In this document: positions 54,716 through 64,000 of the stretch, in pieces
Layout: every line of letters starts with the position of its first letter
How positions within the stretch are numbered: the first letter of the stretch is position 1
Source: Oenanthe sinensis
Taxonomy: Eukaryota; Streptophyta; Magnoliopsida; Apiales; Apiaceae
NCBI GenBank assembly: GCA_028671895.1
Contig: CM053813.1
Location: forward strand, 12,400,001 to 12,464,000
DNA length: 64,000 bases
Reading direction: 5' to 3'
Notes under the pieces: generated by a model
What the model was told of the DNA's origin: nothing
Seen by the model: the letters and a program-made list of their open reading frames with translations, nothing else
Database searches by the model: none
Program-made: the position numbers and the translations under genes

Positions 54716-55083
54716 TTTCCCAGTTGCACAAGTAGAAGGGGTGTTGAATACTTGTGTTTTTTTCTGCCTGATTAAAATCAACTCAATAAGAATTAAAGAC
54801 TTGAATATGGAACAAAGATAACACACGAAGATATGAATAAAAACTTTTGTTTTATTAATGTATAAAAACGAACTCTCCTAATGTGTACACAAACCTTAAC
54901 AGCTTCTCTGTGTTTCTCACAACAACTCTCTCTATCTCTATGCTCTCAAAAACATCGATTTATTCTCACACTCTTTCAATTAGGTTACATAGAGTGTTTA
55001 TATATAGAGAGCTGCCTATCAACTAATAATAAAAAATCAAATTACAATAGGAATGTAATTCCTAATTATTAGTTGACAGTTTC
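54716..55083 (-). repeat. Fragment of a further Sirevirus-like LTR
   Basis: Contains the core variant GTAGAAGGGGTGTTGAATAC and a minus-strand TATATATAAACAC box near 54993-55003. It is cut by the gypsy LTR at 55084. The element it came from is not otherwise present. Confidence 0.6.
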
Positions 55084-58000
55084 TGTGACGCCCTCCCAAT
55101 CCGGGGTCTAGATCGGGGAGTCACTAACACTCTATATGCATACATCCTATATAAATATAAACAATCACAAATATATATATACATGACCCCAACTATTACC
55201 CTGGACCTTCAACAGGTAATGGTATGAAACAAGCACAACTCTAAATTCATTAATTACATAACCAGAATAAATATTATTACAACTCTGAATCATCTGACAA
55301 AAGTCTGTCAACATGAACACTTAAGACTTAACAAAGTCTTTTCCTTCTAACTCAGCCTCGATCCTACCTGTTCAATCTCAGCCAGCCTAGCATAATTAAG
55401 AAAGGAGGTATTCTTCTTCGCAGTCTGCTTAATACGTTCCATGATTCTCAAAAGCTGTAGAGGTTAGAAAATAAAGGAATGAGCCACAAAAGCTCAGCAA
55501 GTAACCATGTGGGTTAATAAAAAAACAGTTCTACAGGCTTATATATAATTTGAAAAGTCTTTTCTCAAAACCATGCTTTAAAAATCATTGCTGGACCTCA
55601 TTGTCCCATAACTATAATCAAAATTTCATTCAGGGTATTCATTATTCGCAAGACTTTCTTTTATAAATCCACTGGAAAGGTTAAATAATTTTAATAACTG
55701 GTGCAAGGTAATAAGAAACTAGAAGCAATAAACATTTCCAAGTATAGGAATAATCTGCAGGGTTAGATGGATAACAGGAAGTAATATATAACAATTGAAA
55801 CAAAGTCAAGTCAAGATATGTCTGACAGTTTAAGCTGTAAAGGGCATGATATAACAGGGCATTCCAATTTTCATTATTAATCATTTCAAAGATCAGTTGT
55901 ATAAAACTGTCCTTTCATTAGGACTGATTCTTTTAAAACATTTTATAAAACCGTCCTCTCATTAGGACCTTGCTTTTCAAATCATTTATAAAACTGTCCT
56001 CTCATTAGGACCTTGCTTTTCAAATCATTTATAAAACTGTCCTCTCATTAGGACCTTGCTTTTCAAATCATTTATAAAATTGTCCTCTTATTAGGACCTT
56101 GCTTTTCAAATCATTTATAAAACTGTCCTCTCATTAGGACCTTGCTTTTCAAATCATTTATAAAACTGTCCTCTCATTAGGACCTTTACTATTCAAATCA
56201 TTTATAAAACTGTCCTCTCATTAGGACCTTTATTGTTTAAAAACAATTATTTTGGTTGAAGTTTTCTCACAACGCCAGACAATACGGGTGATCAGCCACG
56301 TAAAGTCCCCATAACGGACTAAAGTCCCTCTGGACATAAGGAGTACTCATAAAGGCACTTATTGCCATTGGCCTTGGGCTATCTCATTATAGCCATTGAC
56401 TATCTCATTATAGTCTTCACATAAAAAGTGCTGGACCGGCGTCACTCGGCCTCTTACGCCTCCAACCTATAGGAATCCACAGAAACCATTTTGATCGGAA
56501 TTCCTATAATAACCAAAACCTTTCTTTTTAAAATTACCAATTCATTTGATGAAAAAGACTTCTTGAAAGTCGGATTTCATATTTAAATCCATTTTAAAGA
56601 TCATTAGACAGAGGTAAAGTTTATTTCAGGATAAGTCTCAAAACAAGTCTCTATTGTAATAAAGTAAGCTGAAATCATGAACTGGGGATCCAAAACCAAG
56701 CTATAGTTGTGAAGTCAGGTTACAGGGTCAATTAGCAGGTATAACAAGATGTTTTGAAAACAGTTGTAAGGCATTTAGTTGTAACAGTAGTTAGGCAATA
56801 GCAACAGGGTAAGTTCAGAATTAAAGTTCAAGTAAACGTTGCTAAGGAAATGGTGAAAACATAAGTCACAATTCAGGGTTAGTGGATTAAGATTTTAAAA
56901 ATATTTTATAAGCTGTCAGTAGCAGTTCAGGGATTGAAAAGTTTAAGGTATATCAAAACTGGTATAAGGTTGCAGTTGAAGTAAGGCAGGCTATAACTTA
57001 AAACAGTTGAGATAAAGTAAAATAGTCGCAGGGTCATAAAACAGTTCATAAAACACTTCTTAAGTTTAAAGAGATTAGGCAGTAGTTACTTGCCTCAAAA
57101 TGATTGCTACGGCTGCTGAACAGGTAGATCTCACTACACCAACTCTAACTCTCTACTTTTGCTTTCCCTTTGTCTTTCACCTCAACGTCCTTCGTATCTA
57201 CACACGTAATAATACTATTTCAGTATCTCATTCATACTCGACGTTATCTTTAACGTCTAACTCACTCTACCCTTTCGTTACTGTAACCCCTTAACATATA
57301 ATAATATATTGTAGACATACTCTACTCATCAACCAATTATATACTGGTAGGCACAAAGCACATAAGCATTCACTTTAATTATCACACTAATACTATTCCT
57401 GACTGATAGCTTTTCCTATATCGAAGTGGTGTGCCAATAGTGTTTTATAAGATTATTTTTGTTTTAGAAAATTTTGGCAGCACCTCCCCTGTAATTGGAA
57501 CTACCCGTCGGAATACAACCGACACAAACAAACATCGATCTCAATCATACATAATCAGTCTCATGTAATACCAAATCCATACCATACCAAGCAATATCCA
57601 CATAAATCATACAATTAACATCACCATTATTCCTTAAATTAGAAAAATTCAAATATAATATATATATATATAATTTTATTTTCGAATATACATATATATA
57701 TTCGGAATCAACACTAAAATATAGAAAACAACTAACAATTAACTATAACACCTTAATTTGATCAAATGGCAATTAACAAGATTGTACCCATCACATAATC
57801 ATGTTTGGGATACATAAACAAGCATATACACATCAATTTCCATTCGGAAAAAAATTCAGAAAAATAAAATAAATAGCATGCAATTTGAGTCGGACATACT
57901 AGCAACAAGATTTAAACATAAAATTACATAAACAGGCTACCAACGATCCTTGCATGTAACTCTTACAATCAAAACATACACACGGCACATACATATACGT

Positions 58001-58909
58001 ATAGATTACATGCAAAGGCTCAAGATATGATTATACAAGAATTCAAGTGGGCATTAGCATAAAATCGAAATGAACCAACAAGATTTGCTAAGATTGATAT
58101 AAGATCGAGTAAAAAGAACGAGTTGAGAGAGAGAGGAAGCAAAAGGGACCTGAACAATCTGGACACACGGCAAGAATGAAGAAGAAGTGGTTGTGTAATA
58201 TTTATAGTGGCAGGGGCAAAAATGTCTTTTCACAAGTGCTGATTTTTAGTAATTAAAACAATTGAATTCCATTTTTAATAGAAAATAGGTACACAAATAG
58301 TTTTAATATTTTTAAAATAAATATCATGAATTTATAAGCTCATCCATATTTTTAAAATAGTTTTCTGATGAACAGACAATTAATTAAAAATAATGGAAGT
58401 TTAAGCACTTTAAATGGAATTAAGAGTAGAAAATTCTTTAAAACTAATTTGGGATTCGAATAAAATACAATTTTATTTTTAAAAACTTTCTGAATATCCA
58501 AGGAGCAGTTTGGAAAAGATTTCATGATTTTTGGACATTCCAATAATTAAATATGGAATTTAGAAGAGAAATATCTCTAGAATAAAATAGGAATGAAAGA
58601 TTTATATAAACTCACTGGGACTAGAATTAAATACACCATCATTTTTAGAAAGTCTCTAAAATCACATAGAAGATACATATAAAATTTCATAATTATTGGA
58701 CACACCAATAAATTTATAAAATTCAAACAGTACCTCAATTTAGCATAAAAATCAATTAATCACTTTAATAAATCACTTGAACACATTGTGGTCAAACAGG
58801 CAGTCAACTAGACATATAAAATGACCACATATCACATCTTATCATATTGGAGCACAAAAATAATACATCTCATATTAATTAAATATATATAAATACCTCA
58901 ATCGTTACA
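55084..58909 (-). repeat. 3' LTR of element H (3,826 bp)
   Basis: In plus orientation it starts TGTGACGCCCTCCCAATCCG and ends CTCAATCGTTACA; both ends are TG/CA. The right end abuts a C7 run that is the complement of the purine tract. Small ORFs inside (for example 55681-55884, 57100-57294) have no homology and are not counted as genes. Confidence 0.88.
55899..56236. repeat. 43-bp tandem repeat inside LTR H, about eight copies
   Basis: Units contain AAAACTGTCCTCTCATTAGG, then ACCTTGCTTTTC and AAATCATTTAT. Copies 3-6 are nearly identical; the outer ones are diverged, as expected for expansion from the centre. Confidence 0.95.
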
Positions 58910-58926
58910 TTCTCCCCCCCTTATAA
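58910..58926 (-). promoter_or_regulatory. Polypurine tract of element H
   Basis: The minus strand reads AAGGGGGGGAGAA just before the LTR start TGTAACGATTGAGG. Confidence 0.88.
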
Positions 58927-58948
58927 GGATTCTGTCCCCAGAATCAGC

Positions 58949-60276
58949 CTAAGCAAACAAGTAGGGATACTTTTCAAGTATTTCACTCTCAAGTTCCCAT
59001 GTGGATTCCTCAACTCGAGGATTTCTCCACAAAACATTTACAAGCCTAACAGACTTATTTCTTAAAACCTTATCCTTACGGTCCTGAATCGCTACAGGCT
59101 GTTCTATGTATGACAAATCGGTTTGAATCTCCAGAGGTTCATATTCTATTACATGACTCATATCAGGGTTATACTTTTTAAGCATAGATATGTGAAAAAC
59201 ATTGTGGATATGCTGCACCTGTGGCGGTAGAGCCAATTCATACGCAACTTCCCCAACTCGCTTCAAAACTTCAAAACTTCAAAAGGTCCTATATATCTTG
59301 GACTAAGCTTTCCTTTCTTGCCAAATCTGCTAACACCTTTCCACGGAGAAATCTTTAATAATACCAGGTCACCTTCTTCAAAACTCATATCCTTCCGTGA
59401 CTGATCAACATAATTCTTTTGCCTATCTTGAGCAGCTAACAACCTTTTCTGAATCAATTCGATCTTTTCCCTGGTTTATTGAATTAACTCTGGACCCAAA
59501 ATCTTACGTTCACCAACTTCATTCCAACACACACGTGATCTGCACTTTCTTCCATACAGAGCTTCATACGGAGGCATTCCAATACTGGCATGATAGCTGT
59601 TGTTATATGAAAACTCCACTAACGGTAGATGCTCGTCCCAACTTCCTTCAAAATCCAATGCACATACTCTCAGCATGTCTTCAATGGTTTGAATTGTCCT
59701 TTCACTTTGGCCATCTGTCTGAGGATGATATGCAGTACTCATATTCAACTTTATTCCCAAACATTCCTAAAACTTTCTCCAGAATCTAGAATTAAATCTT
59801 GGATCTCTGTCGGATACAATCGATACAGGAACGCCACGACACATAACAATCTCTTTTAGGTACAAGTGAACCAACCTGTCTAGTGAAAATCTTTCGTTGA
59901 TCGGTAGAAAGTGCACTGACTTGGTTAGTCTGTCTATTATCACCCAAATAGCATCATGATTAGCCTTTGTCCTTGGCAGACCTACTACAAAATCCATAGC
60001 AAGATTCTCCCATTTCCACTCTGGAATCTCTAGTGGTTGCAACAATCCACTGGGTCTCTGATGTTCAGCTTTGACTCTCTGGCATGTATAACATTTACTG
60101 ATCCACTCTGCTACATCTCTTTTCATGTTGGGCCACCAAAAATTTTCTTTCAAGTCTTTATACATCTTTGTGCTTCCCGGATGAATAGAGTATCTTGAAC
60201 TATGCGCATCATACAAAATTTCATTCTTGATCTCTTGAACATTAGGGATCCAAATTCGTGAGGAATACCTAAAGAT
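58949..60276 (-). pseudogene. Element H integrase and chromodomain-like C-terminus
   Basis: Reading leftwards from about 60220: the zinc-binding region (H in YSIHPGSTKMY; CYTCQRVKAEHQRPSG), the core with D in AMDFVVGLP, D in VSDRDPRF and E in GQSERTIQT, then the GPF segment and a C-terminal tail EQPVAIQDRKDKVLRNKSVR, then VLWRNPRVEESTWELE, the shape of a chromodomain-like module that guides insertion. TAG interrupts after FWRKF (59764-59766) and TAA after ELIQ (59473-59475). An 8-bp tandem duplication (GAAGTTTT, 59263-59285) shifts the frame before KRVGEVAYELALP. Confidence 0.9.
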
Positions 60277-61911
60277 TCATTTATCGTCCTTCTGACTTCT
60301 TAATTCTTCTCCAGTCAACTTGGCTCTGTCTTGACTCATCATCTGTTCTTGACATCTCTTGATCTTTTCTAACAACTCTGGCTGAAAAGTCATTGTATAC
60401 ACCATCTCTTCTACTGAATCAGAACCATATACTTCTATTTCCAATTTCTCAATCTCCTTGATCAATTTTTCAGATGAAACCATTATATTCAATCTTTCAT
60501 TTCTACTTAAAACATTTGCTACAACATTCGCTTTGCCTGGATGATAGTTAATCGTACAGTTTTAGTCTTTAATCAATTCCAACCATCTTCTCTATCTCAT
60601 GTTCAGCTATTTCTAATTAAAGATATACTTCAAACTTTTGTGATCCGTGTAAATCTCACACTTTTCTCCATACAAGTAGTGCCTCCATATCTTCAGTGCA
60701 AACACAATAGCAGCTAATTCTAGATCATGCATAGGATACTTCAATTCATGAGGTCTTAACTGCTTGGAAGCATATGCAATTACCTTTCCGTGTTGCATCA
60801 AAACACATCCCAAGCCTTTGTGAGAAGCGTCACTGTAGATAACAAAATTTCCTTGATCGTCAGGTAATACCAACACTGGTGCAGACACTAATCTTCGTTT
60901 TAGTTCTTCAAAACTTTCTTCACACTTTTCATTCCACACAAACTTTTCATTCTTCCTGGTCAACTTGGTCATAGGGGTAGCTATCTTGGAAAAATCTTGA
61001 ACAAATCTTCGATAGTATCCCGCTAATCCCAGAAAACTTCTTACTTCTGTTGGAGTCCTTGGTCTTTCCCATTTCATCACTGCTTCTATCTTTGCCGGAT
61101 CAACTTTGATGCCTTCTTTGCTGACAACATGTCCTAAGAATTGTATTTCCTTCAGCCAAAATTCACATTTAGAAAACTTCGCATACAGCTTCTCCTTTCT
61201 TAAAATCTCTAAAGCAATTCTTAAGTGATCTGCATGCTCTTCTTCTGACTTTGAATATATCAGGATGTCGTCGATGAAAACAATCACAAACTTGTCTAAA
61301 TACTTCTTAAAGACTCTGTTCATCAGATCCATAAACGCTGCTGGAGCATTTGTCAATCCAAAAGCCATAACCAAAAATTCATAGTGTCCGTACCTTGTTC
61401 TGAATGCTGTTTTAGATACATCTTCAGGTTTGATCTTGAGTTGATGGTATCCGGACCATAAGTCAATTTTTGAAAAACATTTGGCTCCTTTCAACTGGTC
61501 AAAAAGATCATCGATCCTCGGCAACGGGTACTTGTTCTTGATGGTTAGCTTGTTTAATTCTCGGTAATCTATGCACAATCTCATGCTTCCATCTTTCTTC
61601 TTTACAAACAATACTGGTGCTCCCCAGGGGGACACACTAGGCCTTATAATTCCTTTATCCAAGAGATCTTGTATTTGACTCGCCAACTCTTTCATCTCAA
61701 CTGGCGCCATTCTATATGGAGCTTTGGAAACTGGCTCAGTGCCTGGAGCTAAATCAATAGAGAATTCTATTTCCCTATCGGAAGGTAAACCTGGCAATTC
61801 GTCTGGAAACACGTCAAGAAATTCATTGACTATGGGAACATCCTCTAATTGTATTGACTTCTTCTCAGTATCTACTACATAAGCTAAGTAATCCTCACAT
61901 TCTTGACGCAA
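60277..61911 (-). pseudogene. Element H reverse transcriptase-RNase H
   Basis: The large open piece (60613-61911) has the RT core (LCIDYRELNKLTIKNKYPLP, GYHQLKI, FIDDILIYSKS with catalytic D-D) and the start of RNase H (YSDASHKGLG, HDLELAAIVFALK, YTDHKSLKYIF). RNase H then meets at least four in-frame stops (60493-60612), where the family reads through a conserved R-R-W-L-E-L-I-K-D stretch that is still visible. The following piece (60277-60492) is the RNase H/integrase connector. RT itself is intact by eye. Confidence 0.93.
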
Positions 61912-62492
61912 AAAAATCTTTTCGCTTGAATGATATTTAGAAACTTCTTAACTTGCCTGGTGCCTCGAAATTCAACTTCCTTACCTTCTAGGGTTTTCAC
62001 TTTTAACTTCTTATTTCTACAATCTATCTGAGCCTTATACTCTGATAACCAATCCATTCCTAGGATTACATCAAATTCACCTAACTTAAAAGGTATTAAG
62101 TTAGCGAGAAAATGACAACTGCCTATTTCAATATCACAATTAGGACAAACTTGACTCACTGAAATCTTTGCCTGATTGGCTACTTCTATAACCAATGCTT
62201 GTTCCAAAGGTTGAACTTCACATTGTAATTTACCAATAAATTCTTGAGATATAAAAGACTTAGTAGCTCCAGAATCAATCAACACACTAGCTTGAACTGA
62301 ATTAACAGGAAGTGTACCTGAAATCACATCCACATCTTGGACAGCTTCTCTCTGTGTCATATTGAAAGTTCTTGATCTGGTTGTGGTACTGAAGATTGTG
62401 ATGGAGTTCCAGCTATCCTGAGAATATTTGTAGTCTGAGTAGGCTCTTTGCACTCTCTTGCTATATGGCCAAGCTTGCCACACTTGTAACAT
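61884..62492 (-). pseudogene. Element H aspartic protease region
   Basis: The frame holds GTLPVNSVQASVLIDSGATK (active site D-S-G) and FDVILGMDWLSEY, the retropepsin-like fold of gypsy elements. It is out of frame with gag (break near 62380) and with RT. At 61910-61922 a run of seven T residues on the minus strand is two longer than the joined reading would need. Confidence 0.9.
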
Positions 62493-63055
62493 TTGATTCC
62501 AGACTTCTGAATTTGACTCTGAGTCTGACTATTACATTCTACAGCATAGTGTCCCTTCTTGTTGCACTTGAAACAAGTAACATTTGGCTTATTACACACT
62601 CTGGAATGCTTCCTTCCACAAGTCTTACATTCAGGAACATATTGTCTTATTGCCTTCTGCTGATTGAAACCTTGGGCTCTACTATTATGTCCTTCTCATC
62701 CTCCGTTACCATTCTTAGGCTGCTGAAAGTCACTCTTCTGACCTTCTGATCTTCTGTTGAACTTGCTTCTGAAATTACTTTGTCCCTGGCCTTCTTCTCT
62801 AGCCCCAAACTTCCTCTTCTTGTTATCCTTTTCCTTTTGAGACATATCACTTTTATTTTCCACAATCATTGCTTTCTGAACCATTGCGGCAAAGCTCTGT
62901 AGCTCAAAAACTGCCACTCTGCTTCGAATCCATGGCCTCAAGCCTTGTTGAAATCTTTTGGCCTTCTGTACTACTGTTCTGTTGAAAACTATGACTCTAA
63001 TTCTGGTGATTCTCATTTTCTTCTTAAATGAAATCACACTATTATCTACTTTCAA
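62357..63055 (-). pseudogene. Element H gag, C-terminal part with zinc knuckles
   Basis: From right to left: KAKRFQQGLRPWIRSRVAVF, typical of the gypsy gag end of the capsid region, a basic linker, a stop (TGA, 62693-62695), a C-x2-C-x3-H motif (CKTCGRKHSRVC) and two CCHC knuckles (CFKCNKKGHYAVEC, CYKCGKLGHIAREC) that bind element RNA. The sequence just upstream of KAKRFQQGL (right of about 62970) no longer resembles gag, so the N-terminal two thirds are missing or displaced. Confidence 0.88.
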
Positions 63056-64000
63056 ACTTCCAGGCTTTATTTTGCCCTTCCCCTTTTATTTTCATTTCTA
63101 ACTCAGTATATTATCTTCATACTCAATATATTTCTTTGTTTCAACTCTGAGAACTTTTATTCAATCCGATTTTCTAAATACTTAATAATATACTTTTCCA
63201 GAAATAACTCAATAAATCCAACCAAATAAATACAACAGTTCCTTCATATTCACTTCAGCTTCCTACTAATTCGCTTCTTCTTTCTGTATAACCGACGTAT
63301 AATGTTTCATATTCTTCTTAACACTAACAATCTCAGCATCACAATTCGTTACAAGGTCGAACAATTACTAATTGAAGGAATCAAAAGCAAAGCTCAGATT
63401 TGATATTCAAACAAAAGTATAAAACATGGACCAAGATTCTTTGAAACAATAGGTTCAAAAGAAATCTCAACTTTTACTGGTTAGAGAACCATTAGAGTTT
63501 AAAATATGGGACTTTGCAAAGAATGGATATCATATTCAAGAAGAAATAACTGGGAGATCACTATGATCTTCGAACTTCCATTACGTTACATATGCCACTT
63601 AGGAGAACCTCCGTAGTACATAAGGTGGCCAGCCTTAGCACTTTCATGACATGCAACTTACCAACGGTGGCGTCCCACCTTGGTATCCCCTTTATATAGG
63701 GTTGTTTATCCCAGAAGAGTATAAAAATAGTATAACACATAATATTCAAAATTTCAAGAATCAATTCAAGGCTTGTTAATAAAATATCTGAATCAATAAA
63801 GATATTTCAATAGAACGAATAGAGAGTTTGAGTAAACAAAATACACATGACTCTGGCAATTAGAGTGAGTAAGGTCAATTGCGGAAAAAAATATTTCTTT
63901 CTCAAGTCACAAATAGAGAATCGATTTCCTAGCGAGGCTTGAAATCTAACAGACATAACAAATACAATCCTAGGTGGTGCAAAAATCTCGGCACGAACAG
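63056..64000. other. Unassigned DNA beyond the gag remnant
   Basis: A+T-rich, with one more GC-balanced block at about 63590-63710 (TAAGGTGGCCAGCC, GGTGGCGTCCCACC). No gag N-terminus, primer site or LTR start could be recognised. It could be another repeat inserted into, or deleted against, element H. Confidence 0.4.

Larger units (their letters stand above)
55084..63055 (-). mobile_element. Element H: Ty3/gypsy chromovirus-type retrotransposon, decayed, 5' part missing or outside
   Basis: The minus-strand order gag, protease, RT-RNase H, integrase with C-terminal chromodomain-like tail, purine tract, LTR defines a Ty3/gypsy chromovirus. A 3.8-kb LTR is in the range of the Tekay/Del lineage; assignment to that lineage is inference. 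Coding regions contain multiple stops and at least three frameshifts, so this copy is dead. The gag N-terminus, 5' leader and 5' LTR are not recognised before the window ends. Confidence 0.92.

Noticed and set aside
55899..56236. Regular 43-bp repeats suggestive of a CRISPR array
   Set aside because: Units are contiguous without unique spacers, inside a plant gypsy LTR; this is a tandem minisatellite.
59397..59859. Plus-strand ORFs of 130 and 76 codons
   Set aside because: Antisense to the element H integrase, no homology of their own.

Overview
The window is plant nuclear DNA, very probably from a dicot. It is A+T-rich, has no bacterial-type gene layout, and about four fifths of it is recognisable transposable elements: Ty1/copia and Ty3/gypsy LTR retrotransposons with tRNA-iMet primer sites, a CACTA-type transposon end and MITE-like foldbacks. 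I cannot fix the species, and no intact host gene is visible. The only host-derived coding sequence is a pair of degraded gene fragments at 7.2-8.9 kb.

Layout. 1-1123 is a minus-strand copia LTR cut by the window edge. 1.1-7.1 kb is largely unassigned A+T-rich DNA with a long inverted repeat (2.7-3.1 kb), a MITE nested in a C-rich repeat (3.6-4.2 kb) and a CA/TA microsatellite. 7.2-8.9 kb holds minus-strand exon fragments of a plant multi-pass membrane protein and of a JmjC-type demethylase zinc domain. A GA-rich, 5'UTR-like stretch and a CACTA transposon terminus follow, ending at 9857. A fragment resembling the putative gypsy-type transposon ORF (PF04195-like) abuts that terminus.

From 10.9 to 54.5 kb lies a nested stack of Sirevirus-like (SIRE/Maximus-type) copia elements, invaded by a second copia family. 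Element D (minus, from 10902 to about 38.8 kb) is old and retains an 'envelope-like' ORF but no gag or pol. It is split by element A (plus, 13711-22643, perfect TSD CACTA) and element C (minus, 13.7 kb, 23048-36742). C has near-identical LTRs, nearly complete gag and pol, and an open 1,164-codon env-like/coiled-coil ORF. Element E (minus, from 40578) is a relative of D and is split by element B (plus, 42495-50573, TSD CATTC, heavily decayed). Fragments F (plus) and F' (minus) of a third Sirevirus-like family lie head to head at 51.3-54.5 kb.

54.5-55.1 kb is LTR debris. From 55084 to at least 63.0 kb runs a minus-strand Ty3/gypsy chromovirus-type element (H) with a 3.8-kb LTR, a 43-bp tandem array, and gag, protease, RT-RNase H and integrase-chromodomain remnants full of stops and frameshifts. 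The last ~0.9 kb is unassigned.

Points of most interest: (1) the intact C env-like ORF lacks an obvious signal peptide or membrane anchor, and just upstream carries the same CGGTATGACTTA motif array as the LTR promoters, suggesting its own duplicated promoter; (2) each Sirevirus-like family here carries a different palindrome-cored array at the same place in its LTR; (3) D places a primer-binding site directly next to the env-like ORF, an 'env-only' architecture; (4) two unrelated host-gene fragments, one from a chromatin-demethylase family, lie on one strand beside a CACTA end.
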